Source: Zopfochytrium polystomum (Eukaryota; Chytridiomycota; Chytridiomycetes; Chytridiales; Chytridiaceae). Taken from it: a DNA stretch of 64,000 nucleotides. The stretch covers positions 124,001 to 188,000 of the forward strand of contig JAIVFJ010000062.1 in NCBI GenBank assembly GCA_025765615.1, written 5' to 3'. Below, one piece after another: positions 1-9,496 of this stretch. Within the stretch, counting starts at the first letter, position 1, and every line of letters starts with the position of its first letter. Below the pieces are notes generated by a model that ran no database searches, had not been told where the DNA came from, and saw only the letters and a list, made by a program, of their open reading frames with translations. Position numbers and translations under genes: made by a program.

Positions 1-2
1 CA

Positions 3-2732
3 CTCAAGGATGAAACTTGCAGCCCACCTTTCAAGCCACTGTACCACCTCTCTCCACCAGAAGCCAAGGCCCTCCAAGAATACATTGAAGAAATGCTGAA
101 CAAGGGATTCATCCAACCTTCCAAGTCACCAGCTGGAGCTCCCATCTTTTTTGTCAAGAAGAAGGATGGGGGACTGAGACCCTGTGTGGACTACAGAGAT
201 CTCAATGAGATGACAGTCAAGAACCGCTATCCACTGCCTCTCATCTCTGAATTACTGGACAAACTGAGCCATGCAAGGATATTTTCCAAGATTGACCTCA
301 GAGGTGCCTACAATTTGGTCAGAATTAAGCCCCAGGATCAATGGAAGACTGCCTTCAGATGCAAATACGGTCACTTTGAGTACTTGGTTATGCCCTTTGG
401 ACTTACCAATGCTCCAGCTATTTTCCAAGGCATGATGAATGACATCTTCAGGGATATTCTGGACCTTTTTGTCATTGTCTACCTGGATGATATCCTGGTA
501 TTTTCATCTGACACTGCAAGCCATATGGGACATGTCAAGACTGTCTTGGAGAGACTCAGACAGCATCACCTCTATGCAAAGCTGGAGAAGTGTGAATTCC
601 ACAAGACCTCCATTGAGTTTTTGGGGTTCATTGTGTCTGACAAAGGGATCTCCATGGCACCAGACAAGATCCAAACTATTCTTGAATGGAAGGCTCCAAA
701 TTCCATCAAGGATGTTCAAAGCTTCCTTGGATTTTGCAACTTCTACAGAACCTTCATTGCCAACTATTCTGCCATAGCCAAGCCTCTCACTGATCTCACC
801 AAGAAGACCACCAAGTTTGAATGGACCCCAGCAGCAGAGCAAGCCTGGCTAGCTCTTAAGACGGCAACCACAAGTGCACCACTCCTTAAGCATGTGGATC
901 CCTTGCTTCCCTTCACCTTGGAAACTGATGCCTCAGACTATGCCCTTGGCGCTGTTCTGTCCCAGCCAAGCTCTCAGGACCCCTCTGCTCCTCTGCATCC
1001 AGTGGCATATTACTCCAGGAAGCTGAACAGTGCTGAGTGTAACTACACAGTCCATGACAAGGAGTTGCTTGCAATTGTGGAAGCATTCAAATTCTGGAGA
1101 CACTACTTGGCTGGTTCTAAAGGCATCTCTGTCTATTCTGATCACAAGAACCTCACCTTCTTCAGGGCAAGGAGGTTGCTCAAGCAGAGGCATGCCAGGT
1201 GGGCTGAACTGCTCTCTGAGTATGACTTTAAGCTGTGCTATTCTCCTGGCCACCTTAACACTGTGGCTGATGCCCTGTCAAGAAGAACAGACCTTGCACC
1301 TGAAGGGGGAGATGGTTTCACCCCACCATCCAAGACACACCTTTCATTGCTTCCTGACAGTGTGTGGGCCCATGCTATTTCCAAGGACCCCAAGCCTCAC
1401 AAGATTCAAATCAGCCAAGAAGAGGAAAAACTTGAGATACTCAAGACAAGGCATGATGCAGCAACAGCTGGACACCCAGGAGAGCACAAGACCTATGAGC
1501 TTGTTTCCAGAGACTTCTACTGGCCAGGCATGAGGAAGTACATCAAGAACTATGTCAGCAGCTGTGAAACCTGTCAAAGAAACAAGTCCAGCAGACACAA
1601 GCCCTATGGACTTCTGGAGCCCCTCCCAATTGCCATCAGCCCTTGGTCATCAATATCCATGGACTTCATTGTGAAACTGCCCCCATCCCATGGATTTGAC
1701 TCTATCCTTGTTGTCATCTGCAGAAGGACAAAGTTGGCCCATTTCATCCCCTGCACTGAGAATATAGATGCACAAGGAACAGCAGACCTGTTTTTGCAGC
1801 ACATATTCAGGCTCCATGGGCTGCCTCAGTCAATCGTCAGTGACAGAGGACCACAGTTCAGATCTCAATTTTGGAAAGCACTCACAGCAGCCCTTGGAAT
1901 CAAGTCTCAACTGTCAACTGCTTATCACCCTCAGACTGATGGACAAACAGAAAGAACAAACCAGACTCTGGAGCAGTATTTGAGGTGCTATGTCAGCTAT
2001 CAACAGGATGATTGGCCCACCCTCCTTCCACTGGCAGAATTTGCTCTCAACAATTCTCTCCACTCAAGCACCCAGCTATCTCCTTTCTTTGCAACCTATG
2101 GCTTCAATCCAAGAGGAGATCTTCTGGGACAAGAGACCCTATCCAATGTCCAAGCTCCTGCTGCGGCTTCACACTTACATAAGCTCAAGATCATCAACTC
2201 CTTCCTGGACTCCACCCTGAAGCAAGCCCAAGAAGATGCTTCAAGATTTGCCAACACTCACAGAATGGACCATGACCTTGCTGTGGGTCAGCAAGTTTGG
2301 CTTCTGAGGAAGAACTTGCAGACCAAAAGACCAAGTCCCAAGCTAGACAACCTCAAGTTGGGACCTTTCAAGATCTTGGAGCAAATCAATCCAGTCACCT
2401 TCAAGCTGGATCTCCCTGCATCCATGAAGATCCACCCAGTTTTCCATGTCAGCCTTTTAGAGAAGTTTGTGGCCAATTCCATTCCAGGCAGAGTTGTTCC
2501 TCCTCCTCCTCCAGTTGAGGTAGAAGGTGAAGAGGAATTTGAGGTTGAACAAATCTTGGATGCCAAGTGGTTTGGAAGGACACTCAAGTTCCTTGTTAAG
2601 TGGAAAGGTTACTCAGATGCTGACAACACCTGGGAGCCTGAGTCAAACCTCACTCACTGCCAAGACCTTCTGCTCGAGTTCAAGACCAGGTACCCCACCA
2701 AGTTGCAGAAGAGGCCTAAAAGGGGGAGATGA
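3..2732 (+). CDS. pol: Ty3/gypsy Pol polyprotein (RT-RNase H-integrase-chromodomain), 5' truncated by window edge
   Basis: The reading frame is open from the window edge; the ATG at 93 is internal. Reverse transcriptase is first, with the catalytic YLDDILVFS motif near 480-510 and the FGLTNAP block before it. RNase H follows (ETDASDYALGAVLSQ near 920-960). The integrase has an HHCC zinc region (CETCQRNK at about 1570), a DDE core (SMDFI, VSDRGPQF) and the HPQTDGQTERTNQ block containing the catalytic Glu near 1930-1960. A C-terminal chromodomain (FLVKWKGY...NTWEPESNL, about 2590-2650) marks it as a chromovirus; such domains target integration to chromatin marks. The last codons form a purine run (2718-2732) that directly abuts the LTR and should be the polypurine tract. 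The frame is undamaged. Confidence 0.95.
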   Translation, partial: LKDETCSPPFKPLYHLSPPEAKALQEYIEEMLNKGFIQPSKSPAGAPIFFVKKKDGGLRPCVDYRDLNEMTVKNRYPLPLISELLDKLSHARIFSKIDLRGAYNLVRIKPQDQWKTAFRCKYGHFEYLVMPFGLTNAPAIFQGMMNDIFRDILDLFVIVYLDDILVFSSDTASHMGHVKTVLERLRQHHLYAKLEKCEFHKTSIEFLGFIVSDKGISMAPDKIQTILEWKAPNSIKDVQSFLGFCNFYRTFIANYSAIAKPLTDLTKKTTKFEWTPAAEQAWLALKTATTSAPLLKHVDPLLPFTLETDASDYALGAVLSQPSSQDPSAPLHPVAYYSRKLNSAECNYTVHDKELLAIVEAFKFWRHYLAGSKGISVYSDHKNLTFFRARRLLKQRHARWAELLSEYDFKLCYSPGHLNTVADALSRRTDLAPEGGDGFTPPSKTHLSLLPDSVWAHAISKDPKPHKIQISQEEEKLEILKTRHDAATAGHPGEHKTYELVSRDFYWPGMRKYIKNYVSSCETCQRNKSSRHKPYGLLEPLPIAISPWSSISMDFIVKLPPSHGFDSILVVICRRTKLAHFIPCTENIDAQGTADLFLQHIFRLHGLPQSIVSDRGPQFRSQFWKALTAALGIKSQLSTAYHPQTDGQTERTNQTLEQYLRCYVSYQQDDWPTLLPLAEFALNNSLHSSTQLSPFFATYGFNPRGDLLGQETLSNVQAPAAASHLHKLKIINSFLDSTLKQAQEDASRFANTHRMDHDLAVGQQVWLLRKNLQTKRPSPKLDNLKLGPFKILEQINPVTFKLDLPASMKIHPVFHVSLLEKFVANSIPGRVVPPPPPVEVEGEEEFEVEQILDAKWFGRTLKFLVKWKGYSDADNTWEPESNLTHCQDLLLEFKTRYPTKLQKRPKRGR

Positions 2733-3085
2733 TGTTATGAATCACCCTCTGGAAACCTCTGGAACCTTCTAGAACATTCCTTCATGGAACCTTCTGGAAC
2801 CTTCTGGAACCTTCTAGAACATTCCTTCATGGAACCTTGTGGAACCTTCTGGAACCTTCTTTGCTTTCCTGACTTGTCTTGTTGTCATTGGTATCATTGG
2901 TATCATTGTATTACTAATTGCTCTTTCTGGAACTTTCTTGGAGTCTTGACAAGGAACACTCTCAAAAGGTATAAAAGGGGGATGGGGGACCTGTCCCATC
3001 CCTCAAGTGAATTATTGTTTCCAATACAATCATCACTCCTCTCAGTTCCTTGTCTGCCTTGTCCTGTCCTGCCCTGTTCCTGACA
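2733..3085 (+). repeat. 3' LTR of Ty3 copy A (353 bp, TG...CA)
   Basis: The repeat starts TGTTATGA immediately after the pol stop and ends CTGACA. The same 353-bp unit occurs at 31975-32327 and 34803-35155 (reverse orientation), at 39877-40229, and split at 31739-31974 plus 35161-35277. It contains a GAA/TTC pentamer array, a TATA box (TATAAAAG, about 2971) and the self-primer complement CAAGTGAATTAT just downstream. Confidence 0.95.
2762..2861 (+). promoter_or_regulatory. Array of 20 GAA/TTC pentamers (heat-shock-element pattern) in the LTR
   Basis: The 100 bases divide into pentamers in strict 5-bp register: GAAcc, TTCta, GAAca, TTCct, TCAtg, GAAcc, TTCtg and so on. Eighteen pentamers keep GAA, TTC or a one-base variant, mostly in alternating orientation. 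Heat shock factor binds nGAAn pentamers in alternating orientation, and three are normally enough. The array ends about 110 bp upstream of the LTR TATA box, the expected U3 enhancer position. The same array occurs in every LTR of this family in the window. Binding and induction are inferred. Confidence 0.8.
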
Positions 3086-4399
3086 CCAAGCTGGCATGAC
3101 GGTGCATCAGATGGACGTCACGACTGCCTTCCTCTACGCCCCCATTGACCGCGCAATATACATGAGCAGCCGGAGGACCACGTCCACCCAGGTCGTCCTG
3201 GGCATGTTCTTCGTCTGAAACGCGCCCTGTACGGCCTTAAACAGGCTCTGCACCTCTGGAACAAGACCCTTGACGCATATCTTCTATCGGCCAGCTTTGT
3301 TGTCAGCGCCGCTGATCCATGTGTCCATGTCCATTCAACTCCTTCCTCCACAGCATACATCACTGTCTATGTTGACGACCTGATCATTGCCAGCTCCAAT
3401 GATCTTACTATCACCTCTGTCAAGGATGCCTCCACCATCGCTTCTGCATGTAAGACCTCAGTGAGCTCTGCTACTGCATTGAGATGGAGGTTGCACAGGG
3501 TTCATCCTCCATCACAATCCATCAATCTGGCTACATCAATGCTGTCCTCTCCCGCTATGACATGTCGTCTTGCCGCCCTGTTGGCTCTCCCATGACACCC
3601 TCGTACCTTGCTGAACGACCTGACCCCGCTGCTACCATCCCTGTCACCTCTGAGCCGCACGATGCACTGGTTGGTTGTCTTCTGTACATTTCACTCGCCA
3701 CACGTCCAGACATAGCCATGGCAGTTGGACGCCTCTGTTGTCAACTTCAGTCCCCAACCTTGCACGACTGGTCTGCAGCCAAGCGCGTGTTCGATATCTC
3801 AAGGGCACATCTCAACTCAGTCTTGTCTACACTGCTGGTCAGTCCACCCTCAGCGCTTTTGGGCGAACGGAATATAATGGCCCAGCACTTGATGAACTCG
3901 ATGGCCGCAAGCCCATCACTGATTTTGGTGGTACCTGTTGCGATCGTCGTTCCACCACTGGGTACATAACGACAAATGCTGGAGCGGCTGTTTCATGGAA
4001 GAGTCAGGTTCAGAAAACCGTTGCGTTGTCGACTCTCGAAGCAGAATACGTGCCGTTGGCCTTGACTGCACAGGAAGTAGTCTGGCTTCGCCAGCTTCTC
4101 TCTGATCTCGTTCACCCTCAAGCAAACCCTTCCATCATTTTTGAGGACAACGCAAGTAGCATTTCCGTTGCCGAAAGCCAATAGATGACTGATCAGATTA
4201 AACACATCAATATCCGCCACCATTTCATCCGAGAACACGTCGCCGCCAAAACTCTGGATGTAGTGCACGTTGTGGTGAAAACATGATAGCAGACATTCTG
4301 ACAAAGCCCCTTCCTGTTGCCCAGTTCCAAACACTTGTCCCGTTCATGGGGCTCAAGCAGGGACCTGTGGATGGGAGTGTTGAGGCACAAGCCCCTTGA
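3086..4399 (+). pseudogene. Ty1/copia pol remnant (RT and RNase H), frameshifted
   Basis: Directly after the LTR the sequence encodes copia-type reverse transcriptase in pieces: HQMDVTTAFLY at about 3101, the LKRALYGLKQ block, and the catalytic YVDDLIIAS near 3370. It then continues through the connection into RNase H (SWKSQVQKTVALSTLEAEYV near 3995-4060), the KHINIRHHFIRE block near 4200 and the terminal ADILTKPLP near 4290. At least four frame changes and an in-frame stop are needed to read through, so it is dead. The copia frame ends at the stop 4397-4399. Ty3 copy A is inserted just upstream of the RT motif. Confidence 0.88.
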
Positions 4400-4469
4400 T
4401 TTGCCAATTCTTCTTTTCTCCCTATTCTCCAAGGTCCTTTATAATCAGTTCTTGTTAACGCTCAGTGAT

Positions 4470-4583
4470 CATGGGAACTTCTTCATCCCCAATCACTGTT
4501 CAGGTATGCTTGATCGTGTTGCACCTTCCCAAGCACATCCTCACAGTACATGGGAACTTCTTCATCCCCAATCACTGTGCAGG
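4470..4583 (+). repeat. Direct duplication of a 35-bp block, 79 bp apart
   Basis: The block CATGGGAACTTCTTCATCCC continues through AATCACTGT and occurs at 4470-4504 and again at 4549-4583 with a single difference (T/G near the end). It sits between the copia remnant and the WWKDSG gene. The first copy is followed by a donor-like GTATGC. It may be a relic of the copia leader or a local duplication; no function is apparent. Otherwise 4400-4796 holds nothing I can name, except a good 3' splice-site context at 4735-4753. Confidence 0.75.
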
Positions 4584-4796
4584 GAGCCTAAATCACCCTC
4601 AACACACTGCTCGAACAAACCCGACGCCTCCCAGTCCACACTCGGCAAATCAACTTCCCTCCAGTCAACCTCCAGCCCACCACCGCAGGCTCTCGTTGGA
4701 GTCAGTCAGGGCGGTAGATTCAACAGCGGCGACTAAGTTTTTGACTGTTCCAGGCTGGTGGCTGCGCCTCTCGTGCATTTCTCTGAGCGGCTGGTC

Positions 4797-5834
4797 ATGC
4801 CCAAGTCGACTGCACCGCTGCGGATCCCGTCCGTCGTTGCCCTCGAGATCGGCAAGCGCACTCCGTCGCCGCGCGATCGCTTCGTGTTCGGATCTCTCCT
4901 GCGCCAGCCCAGTATCCAAGCGGAAGCCCTTCTCCGCCTCTTCAACGGCAACACCCTCGACGTTACCAGCGACATTGACATCCTCGATCTACATCTTTAC
5001 CACCTTCCCCGCGATCTGCTCCACAAAGCGTACACTCACAGTGCCATCGACTATGAAGATTCAGCGGAGGTCCTGCAGTGGTGGAAGGACAGCGGGCTGG
5101 AGATGAGATACACAGAGTGGGCGATCGGCCTCGCTTGCGAAAAAGGACAGATCGACCTCTTGCAATGGTGGAGGGACAGCGGCCTTTCCCTCAAGTACGA
5201 CGAATCAGCTGTGAGATACGCCTCGGAATTCGGCCAAATCGATGTCTTGCAGTGGTGGAAGGACAGTGGGCTTGAGATAAAGTACAACAAGGAAGCATTG
5301 AATGCGGCTAGCGAACGAGGCCAAGTGCAATCGTTGCAGTGGTGGAAGGACAGCGGTCTGCCCCTCATGTACGACGCTGGAGCAGCGGATCGGGCGTCCA
5401 AAGCCGGATTGACGCATGTGCTAAAATGGTGGAAGGAAAGCGGGCTAGAGTTCAGGTACACGAGCCTGGCGATAACCGAAGCAAGCGAACGTCGCCTGAT
5501 CGAAACGGTGCGATGGTGGAAAGAGAGCGGCTATGAAATCGCGAACTTTGCTGGCTGCATTGATTCCGCCGTCTCGGCCGGCTGCATTAAGAGCTTGCAG
5601 TGGTGGAAGGATAGTGGACTTGAGATTGACTGGATCAAGGTTGATTTCCAGAGTGTGGACAATGTTAGAGTCCTTGAGTGGTGGGAAGCATCGGGTTTGC
5701 TCGAGCAGTGGTTGAAAAGACACCAAGACCCGCTCGCAGCACTGGAGGAAATTACTTGTGACGATTCGCGGTTGTTCCGCCCTAAGACTGTTAGATCATG
5801 GTGGGGAAAATTGCTCAATGCTTGTGGAGGGTGA
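4797..5834 (+). CDS. WWKDSG-repeat protein (ankyrin-length repeats)
   Basis: The open frame runs upstream of this ATG to about 4758 without another ATG, so 4797 is chosen; an upstream exon joined at the AG at 4752-4753 is possible. The protein is about 345 residues. After an N-terminal cap of about 90 residues it has eight repeats of about 33 residues, each with the core VLQWWKDSGLEMRY or a variant (WWRDSG, WWKESG, WWEASG), preceded by an A..YASE.GQID helix. The spacing equals one ankyrin repeat, suggesting a solenoid protein-interaction scaffold. I associate this repeat class with expanded families in chytrids (recall, not tested here). No signal peptide or membrane segment is seen. Function unknown. 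Confidence 0.8.
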   Translation: MPKSTAPLRIPSVVALEIGKRTPSPRDRFVFGSLLRQPSIQAEALLRLFNGNTLDVTSDIDILDLHLYHLPRDLLHKAYTHSAIDYEDSAEVLQWWKDSGLEMRYTEWAIGLACEKGQIDLLQWWRDSGLSLKYDESAVRYASEFGQIDVLQWWKDSGLEIKYNKEALNAASERGQVQSLQWWKDSGLPLMYDAGAADRASKAGLTHVLKWWKESGLEFRYTSLAITEASERRLIETVRWWKESGYEIANFAGCIDSAVSAGCIKSLQWWKDSGLEIDWIKVDFQSVDNVRVLEWWEASGLLEQWLKRHQDPLAALEEITCDDSRLFRPKTVRSWWGKLLNACGG

Positions 5835-7261
5835 TGCTTTGGCGAAGACTGCTAAGCAATTGGTTTGCAAATGGCATGCGTATTTTGGACAACTCAAAGA
5901 GTAATTACGGCAACCGATACCGCTTTCTCTTCCTACAATATCAGCTTCGATTCGCAACGCAGACAGTACCGCTTTATTCGCGCAGTTTGCCGCAAATCAA
6001 GTCTCAGAGATCGACCTGCGCAACGCACGTTCCGAGTGATTGCGGTCCCAGCCGATCTCTTTTCCTCCTCGTTAAGAGCGAGCTAATTTTCTACTTTATT
6101 TTTTTTCCGCAGGTCAACTTTACTACTCTGTCGCAGTCGACCATGCCCCGACTCTCGTGGTGCTTATTCTTCTCTCCGACAGCGCTAGCGTCCGGGAGCT
6201 CGTCACCCACTACTCTTACGGTGGAAGCGCGTCCAGCGCGCAAAAGACAGGAGCCCTGAAGACGTCGTTGGGAAACAAACCCGTTGTATCGAAAAGCGTC
6301 TCTGTTCGATTTCGAATCTTCCTTGTTGCTTTTGCCCGTCTTCTGGGGGACGATGGTCTACCTTGTCCGAATCAGTGACGACAGCAGCAACCCGAGCATA
6401 TCAGAGCTTTCCACCATCCGATTGTACGACAATCCGAAAGGCCGGAGGATGGCTGTTTTCATCACCAGGCCTCAAGACTGTTCATGTCGTGAACGGTAAG
6501 CATTTGTCTGTCCAATTCCAATCCAAAGCCAACAACGCCACACAATGGTTGGACCCCACAAAACATCTGCTCAGTGCCGAGAGAAGAATGATCCGCGAAG
6601 CTTTTCCAAAAGAAATCGATTCGTAGCGAAAAATCTTCTCTATCTTGTTGCCTCTACCGCAACGAGTGCGTGAGGATGTGGTGTCGAAACAAACAGTGGC
6701 TCGGGACGTGGAGAAGGCAGATGGTTCTTTTTTGAGGATTAACAGTGCTATGGTGGTCATCCTTCGGCCACTTGAAGCAGTTGGCAATGCTGTTGTCGAA
6801 GAGGCGTGGGGAATTGAAGAAGTCGACGGAGGAAGGGGCGGTTGAACATAAACAAAAAATTATTTTTCGATTACCGCAGCTTCCGGCAGCAGAAAAAACA
6901 AAGAGTACTATTCCTCTCAAACTAAAGTTTTCTTTGTTCAACTTCGTCGAGCCAAATTGGCGTAAAATGAGCCAAGACACCATCGCCCAAAACGAAAAAT
7001 GAGGCATATTGACCCTTCGCGACGAATGGGTACGGCACGCCACATGCCCCTTGAATTTATTGCTCTCCGATCGAAGGCTCGTGCCAGGACCCGAGCTCTG
7101 GCGCGGCCGAGCTTCATGGCGACGAAGCCCTGCCCCGTAGTTCTCGCTGGCCGGCGACGGGGCGTACCGCGCCAGTTGCTCGGTGGAGCGACCAGTGCTG
7201 CTTAAACAAGTACAAAAATATCTATTGCAACTTAATTGTGACCACAAATTTATTCTTGCAT
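5835..7261. other. Intergenic stretch, no supported gene
   Basis: Only short, overlapping open frames without recognisable domains or clear splice structure are present on either strand. The end near 7262 is the probable 3' end of the minus-strand membrane-protein gene. Confidence 0.5.
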
Positions 7262-8860
7262 TATGGTAACACTGCGTTTTTCGTCGCACTTTGCTTCTGC
7301 ACCGAGGTTGTAGCGGTTTGTGAAAGCATCGAAATATTCGTCTTCGAGCGCTGCGACAGATGATCCACAATATCGCGAACGATGTGAGAGTCAGAGAGTA
7401 GCATCACGGTGAACAGGTTGAAAGCAGTGTGAAAGCCGTAGCTGCAAAAATGATGAAGGAAGAGGGTGTCAAAGGCATTCCAGAATTATTCAACTACTTA
7501 CGGAGCTGATCATTTCGATGGCCGATCAGTTCAAGACGCGGAGGGAAACGTTAAATCAACGCCAATGTGTGCGCATTCAATTTGCGTACCATATCGAGGC
7601 CAGTCGACAAAAGTGCCTTTTCAATTTGTCGTTGAAATTAAAAAGCCCCAGGTTCCAGCACGAACAAAAGCTTGTTAACACCAGTGCTGCTGCTATGACG
7701 CAAAATGAAGAGAACGTACTGCAGAACAAGACGTACGCAAGCGAGAGAATCGTGTAGAGCACAAACCGAATCAGCAGCTTAGCACCAATCAAAAACGAGA
7801 TTTTGACTTTGTACACCTCCGACATGCTTCGAATTATTGTGATTTGCGAAAGCCCAAAGAAAAAAGTCATAACGAAGGCATCGTAGGCCATGCCGAAGGA
7901 GGCTACGATCGCAAACGATGTAATTGTGTCGGTGCCGTGATTTTCCTTTTGTCCGTGGTCACTACATTAAGCAAGCTGGTTCAAGACACCGAACCTGCCA
8001 ATTTTCCAATAGAAAGGAAGGCCTGTGACCAAAGTAGTGGTAGATGATGAGTGAAGGCAAAAATGGACGTGCCAGTATTTTTACCGGAGCTATTTGCAGT
8101 ATTTTTTTTGTTGTTTTTGTTGTGACATTAGAGTCCCTTTCAATATGAAAATCGACAAGTGGCATACTTACAGGTGAATCACAACACTCCCGATGAAAAC
8201 AAAGACCGAGACTAAGTACAAAAGCACTGATTGTGGACAAACGATGAGCAGTGCACGATATGCGGCATGAAAGGACAGTAATGGCATCTTTCCCGCAGAG
8301 AAGAAGTCAGAGAGAAGCCACGTCCAAGTTCCATTTCCTTACGGCGAAGCCATTGAGATCTTTTTCCCCGAGTGTTCCCATTGGCACAGAGTAAGTGGTT
8401 CGATTGACGCTCTTCAAAAGCAGAAAAGAACTCACTCCCAACCAAAGACCGTGTCTTGACCAAGTAATCGAAGTCAAAGTCTTTGGCCAACTTCAAAAAC
8501 AGGAAGCCGTCCAGAAAACCGGTCTCGATATGCACAATAATGGCGATGATCATCGACCAAAAGAGATACTTGTTGTTGATTTTTGCGATCGAGTCCCAAA
8601 ATGCAGTTGCCTGATCGTCGCACATAGAAAGTGTCGAATCAAATTGCAGTCATACTGAATGAGGTGACAGGACGGAAGAACGCGTTTCTTTGACGCGCGA
8701 AATCACCAGAGTCGTCGGCAATTCTGCAAAACCCAAAACGTTGAAAGTAGAGTACCCACCAAGACGATCGTCGAACCAGCCGAAATGAAGCTGCCGGCCG
8801 CAGATGAGATCAGTTGTGCTGACGGGTCCATTAGGCTGCAGTTTCCTTCGTTTCGTCAAA
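7262..8860 (-). CDS. Multipass (about 7-TM) membrane protein, multi-exon, frame-damaged
   Basis: Reading the minus strand, several strongly hydrophobic exons follow one another: SAAGSFISAGSTIVL (about 8770-8815), then an exon with FWSMIIAIIVHIETGF (about 8510-8560), one with VLLYLVSVFVFIGSVVIHL ending at a GTAAGT donor near 8172, one with MTFFFGLSQITII, KLLIRFVLYTILSLAYVLF and IAAALVLTSF (7640-7870), and a C-terminal exon ending about 7262 after LSDSHIVRDIVDHL. An apparent extra T in the coding strand (AAA at 8641-8643) separates two frames that otherwise join into one protein, and further exon phases near 7500-7600 do not fit cleanly. The architecture resembles a fungal serpentine receptor-like protein, but I do not recognise the family. 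A similar gene seems to end the window (63390-64000). Exon ends are approximate. Confidence 0.5.
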
Positions 8861-9496
8861 GCACAGTGGGGAGGACAAAGCGCCCCGCGTTCGACGGGAA
8901 AAGTGGTTCGACTAGCGCGTGTTTTTTTATTTTGGCGTAACAGTTTATCGTGTAGTCCGAGTCTATGGAGATCGCATTGATTCTCTTCATCCCGCTTCCC
9001 TGTTTTTCAAAATGTGGTCTTCAGACAGAACGGAATGGATGCCGCTGAAAACTGGCGAGGCGCGTTGACGAGGAGGTTAGTTCGCGTTCCCGTTGTACTG
9101 AAAACAACCGTGCGTCAACGGAGAAGTAACTCCACCTGCCTATCTTCGCACCAGTACAGAAAAAGCTTTTGGAGGCGCCCGCCGGGTCTCGACGGCGGGG
9201 GGGATCCGCGCGCCGGATGGGCGGGGCTGTGCGGTCAGCGCTTTTAAAGTCTCTTTGACCCAAGCTTCATCGACCGCACGCCCCTTTATGGGAATGGGCC
9301 CCATAGAGCTGGGTTCATCAATTTCGGGAGAGAGGAGGGAACAAAGCTCGCTGCATTCGACGCACAGATGCTGTATTCGTTGGAAAAAACGAAACGAATG
9401 GTTTCGGACAAGAACCTCCCGCCGCGCATACACTCCCCCCCTCCCCTCCGAACACCCTTCCTCTCCTGGAACCGCCGGAGTTGAAAACCGCGCCAA
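8861..9496. other. Intergenic stretch
   Basis: No coding signal found. It contains the 5' side of the membrane-protein gene and the 3' side of VPS74. Confidence 0.5.

Larger units (their letters stand above)
1..3085 (+). mobile_element. Ty3/gypsy chromovirus, copy A (5' part outside the window)
   Basis: This is the 3' part of an LTR retrotransposon of the same family as copies B and C at 31.7-40.2 kb. Visible are pol from just before the reverse transcriptase domain to its stop, followed immediately by a 353-bp 3' LTR (2733-3085). The sequence matches copy B at 37147-40229 with only scattered base differences, so the insertion is recent. It lies inside a decayed Ty1/copia element that starts again directly after the LTR. 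Its 5' LTR and left target-site duplication are off the window; the expected right duplication would be the five bases CCAAG at 3086-3090 (inference). Confidence 0.95.

Noticed and set aside
504..842. Open frames antisense to Ty3 pol (also repeated at 37648-37986 and others)
   Set aside because: They occur identically in every Ty3 copy and are shadows of the conserved RT/RNase H coding sequence.
5090..5640. Periodic repeats about 100 bp apart, CRISPR-like at first sight
   Set aside because: They are the coding repeats of the WWKDSG protein, varying at synonymous sites.
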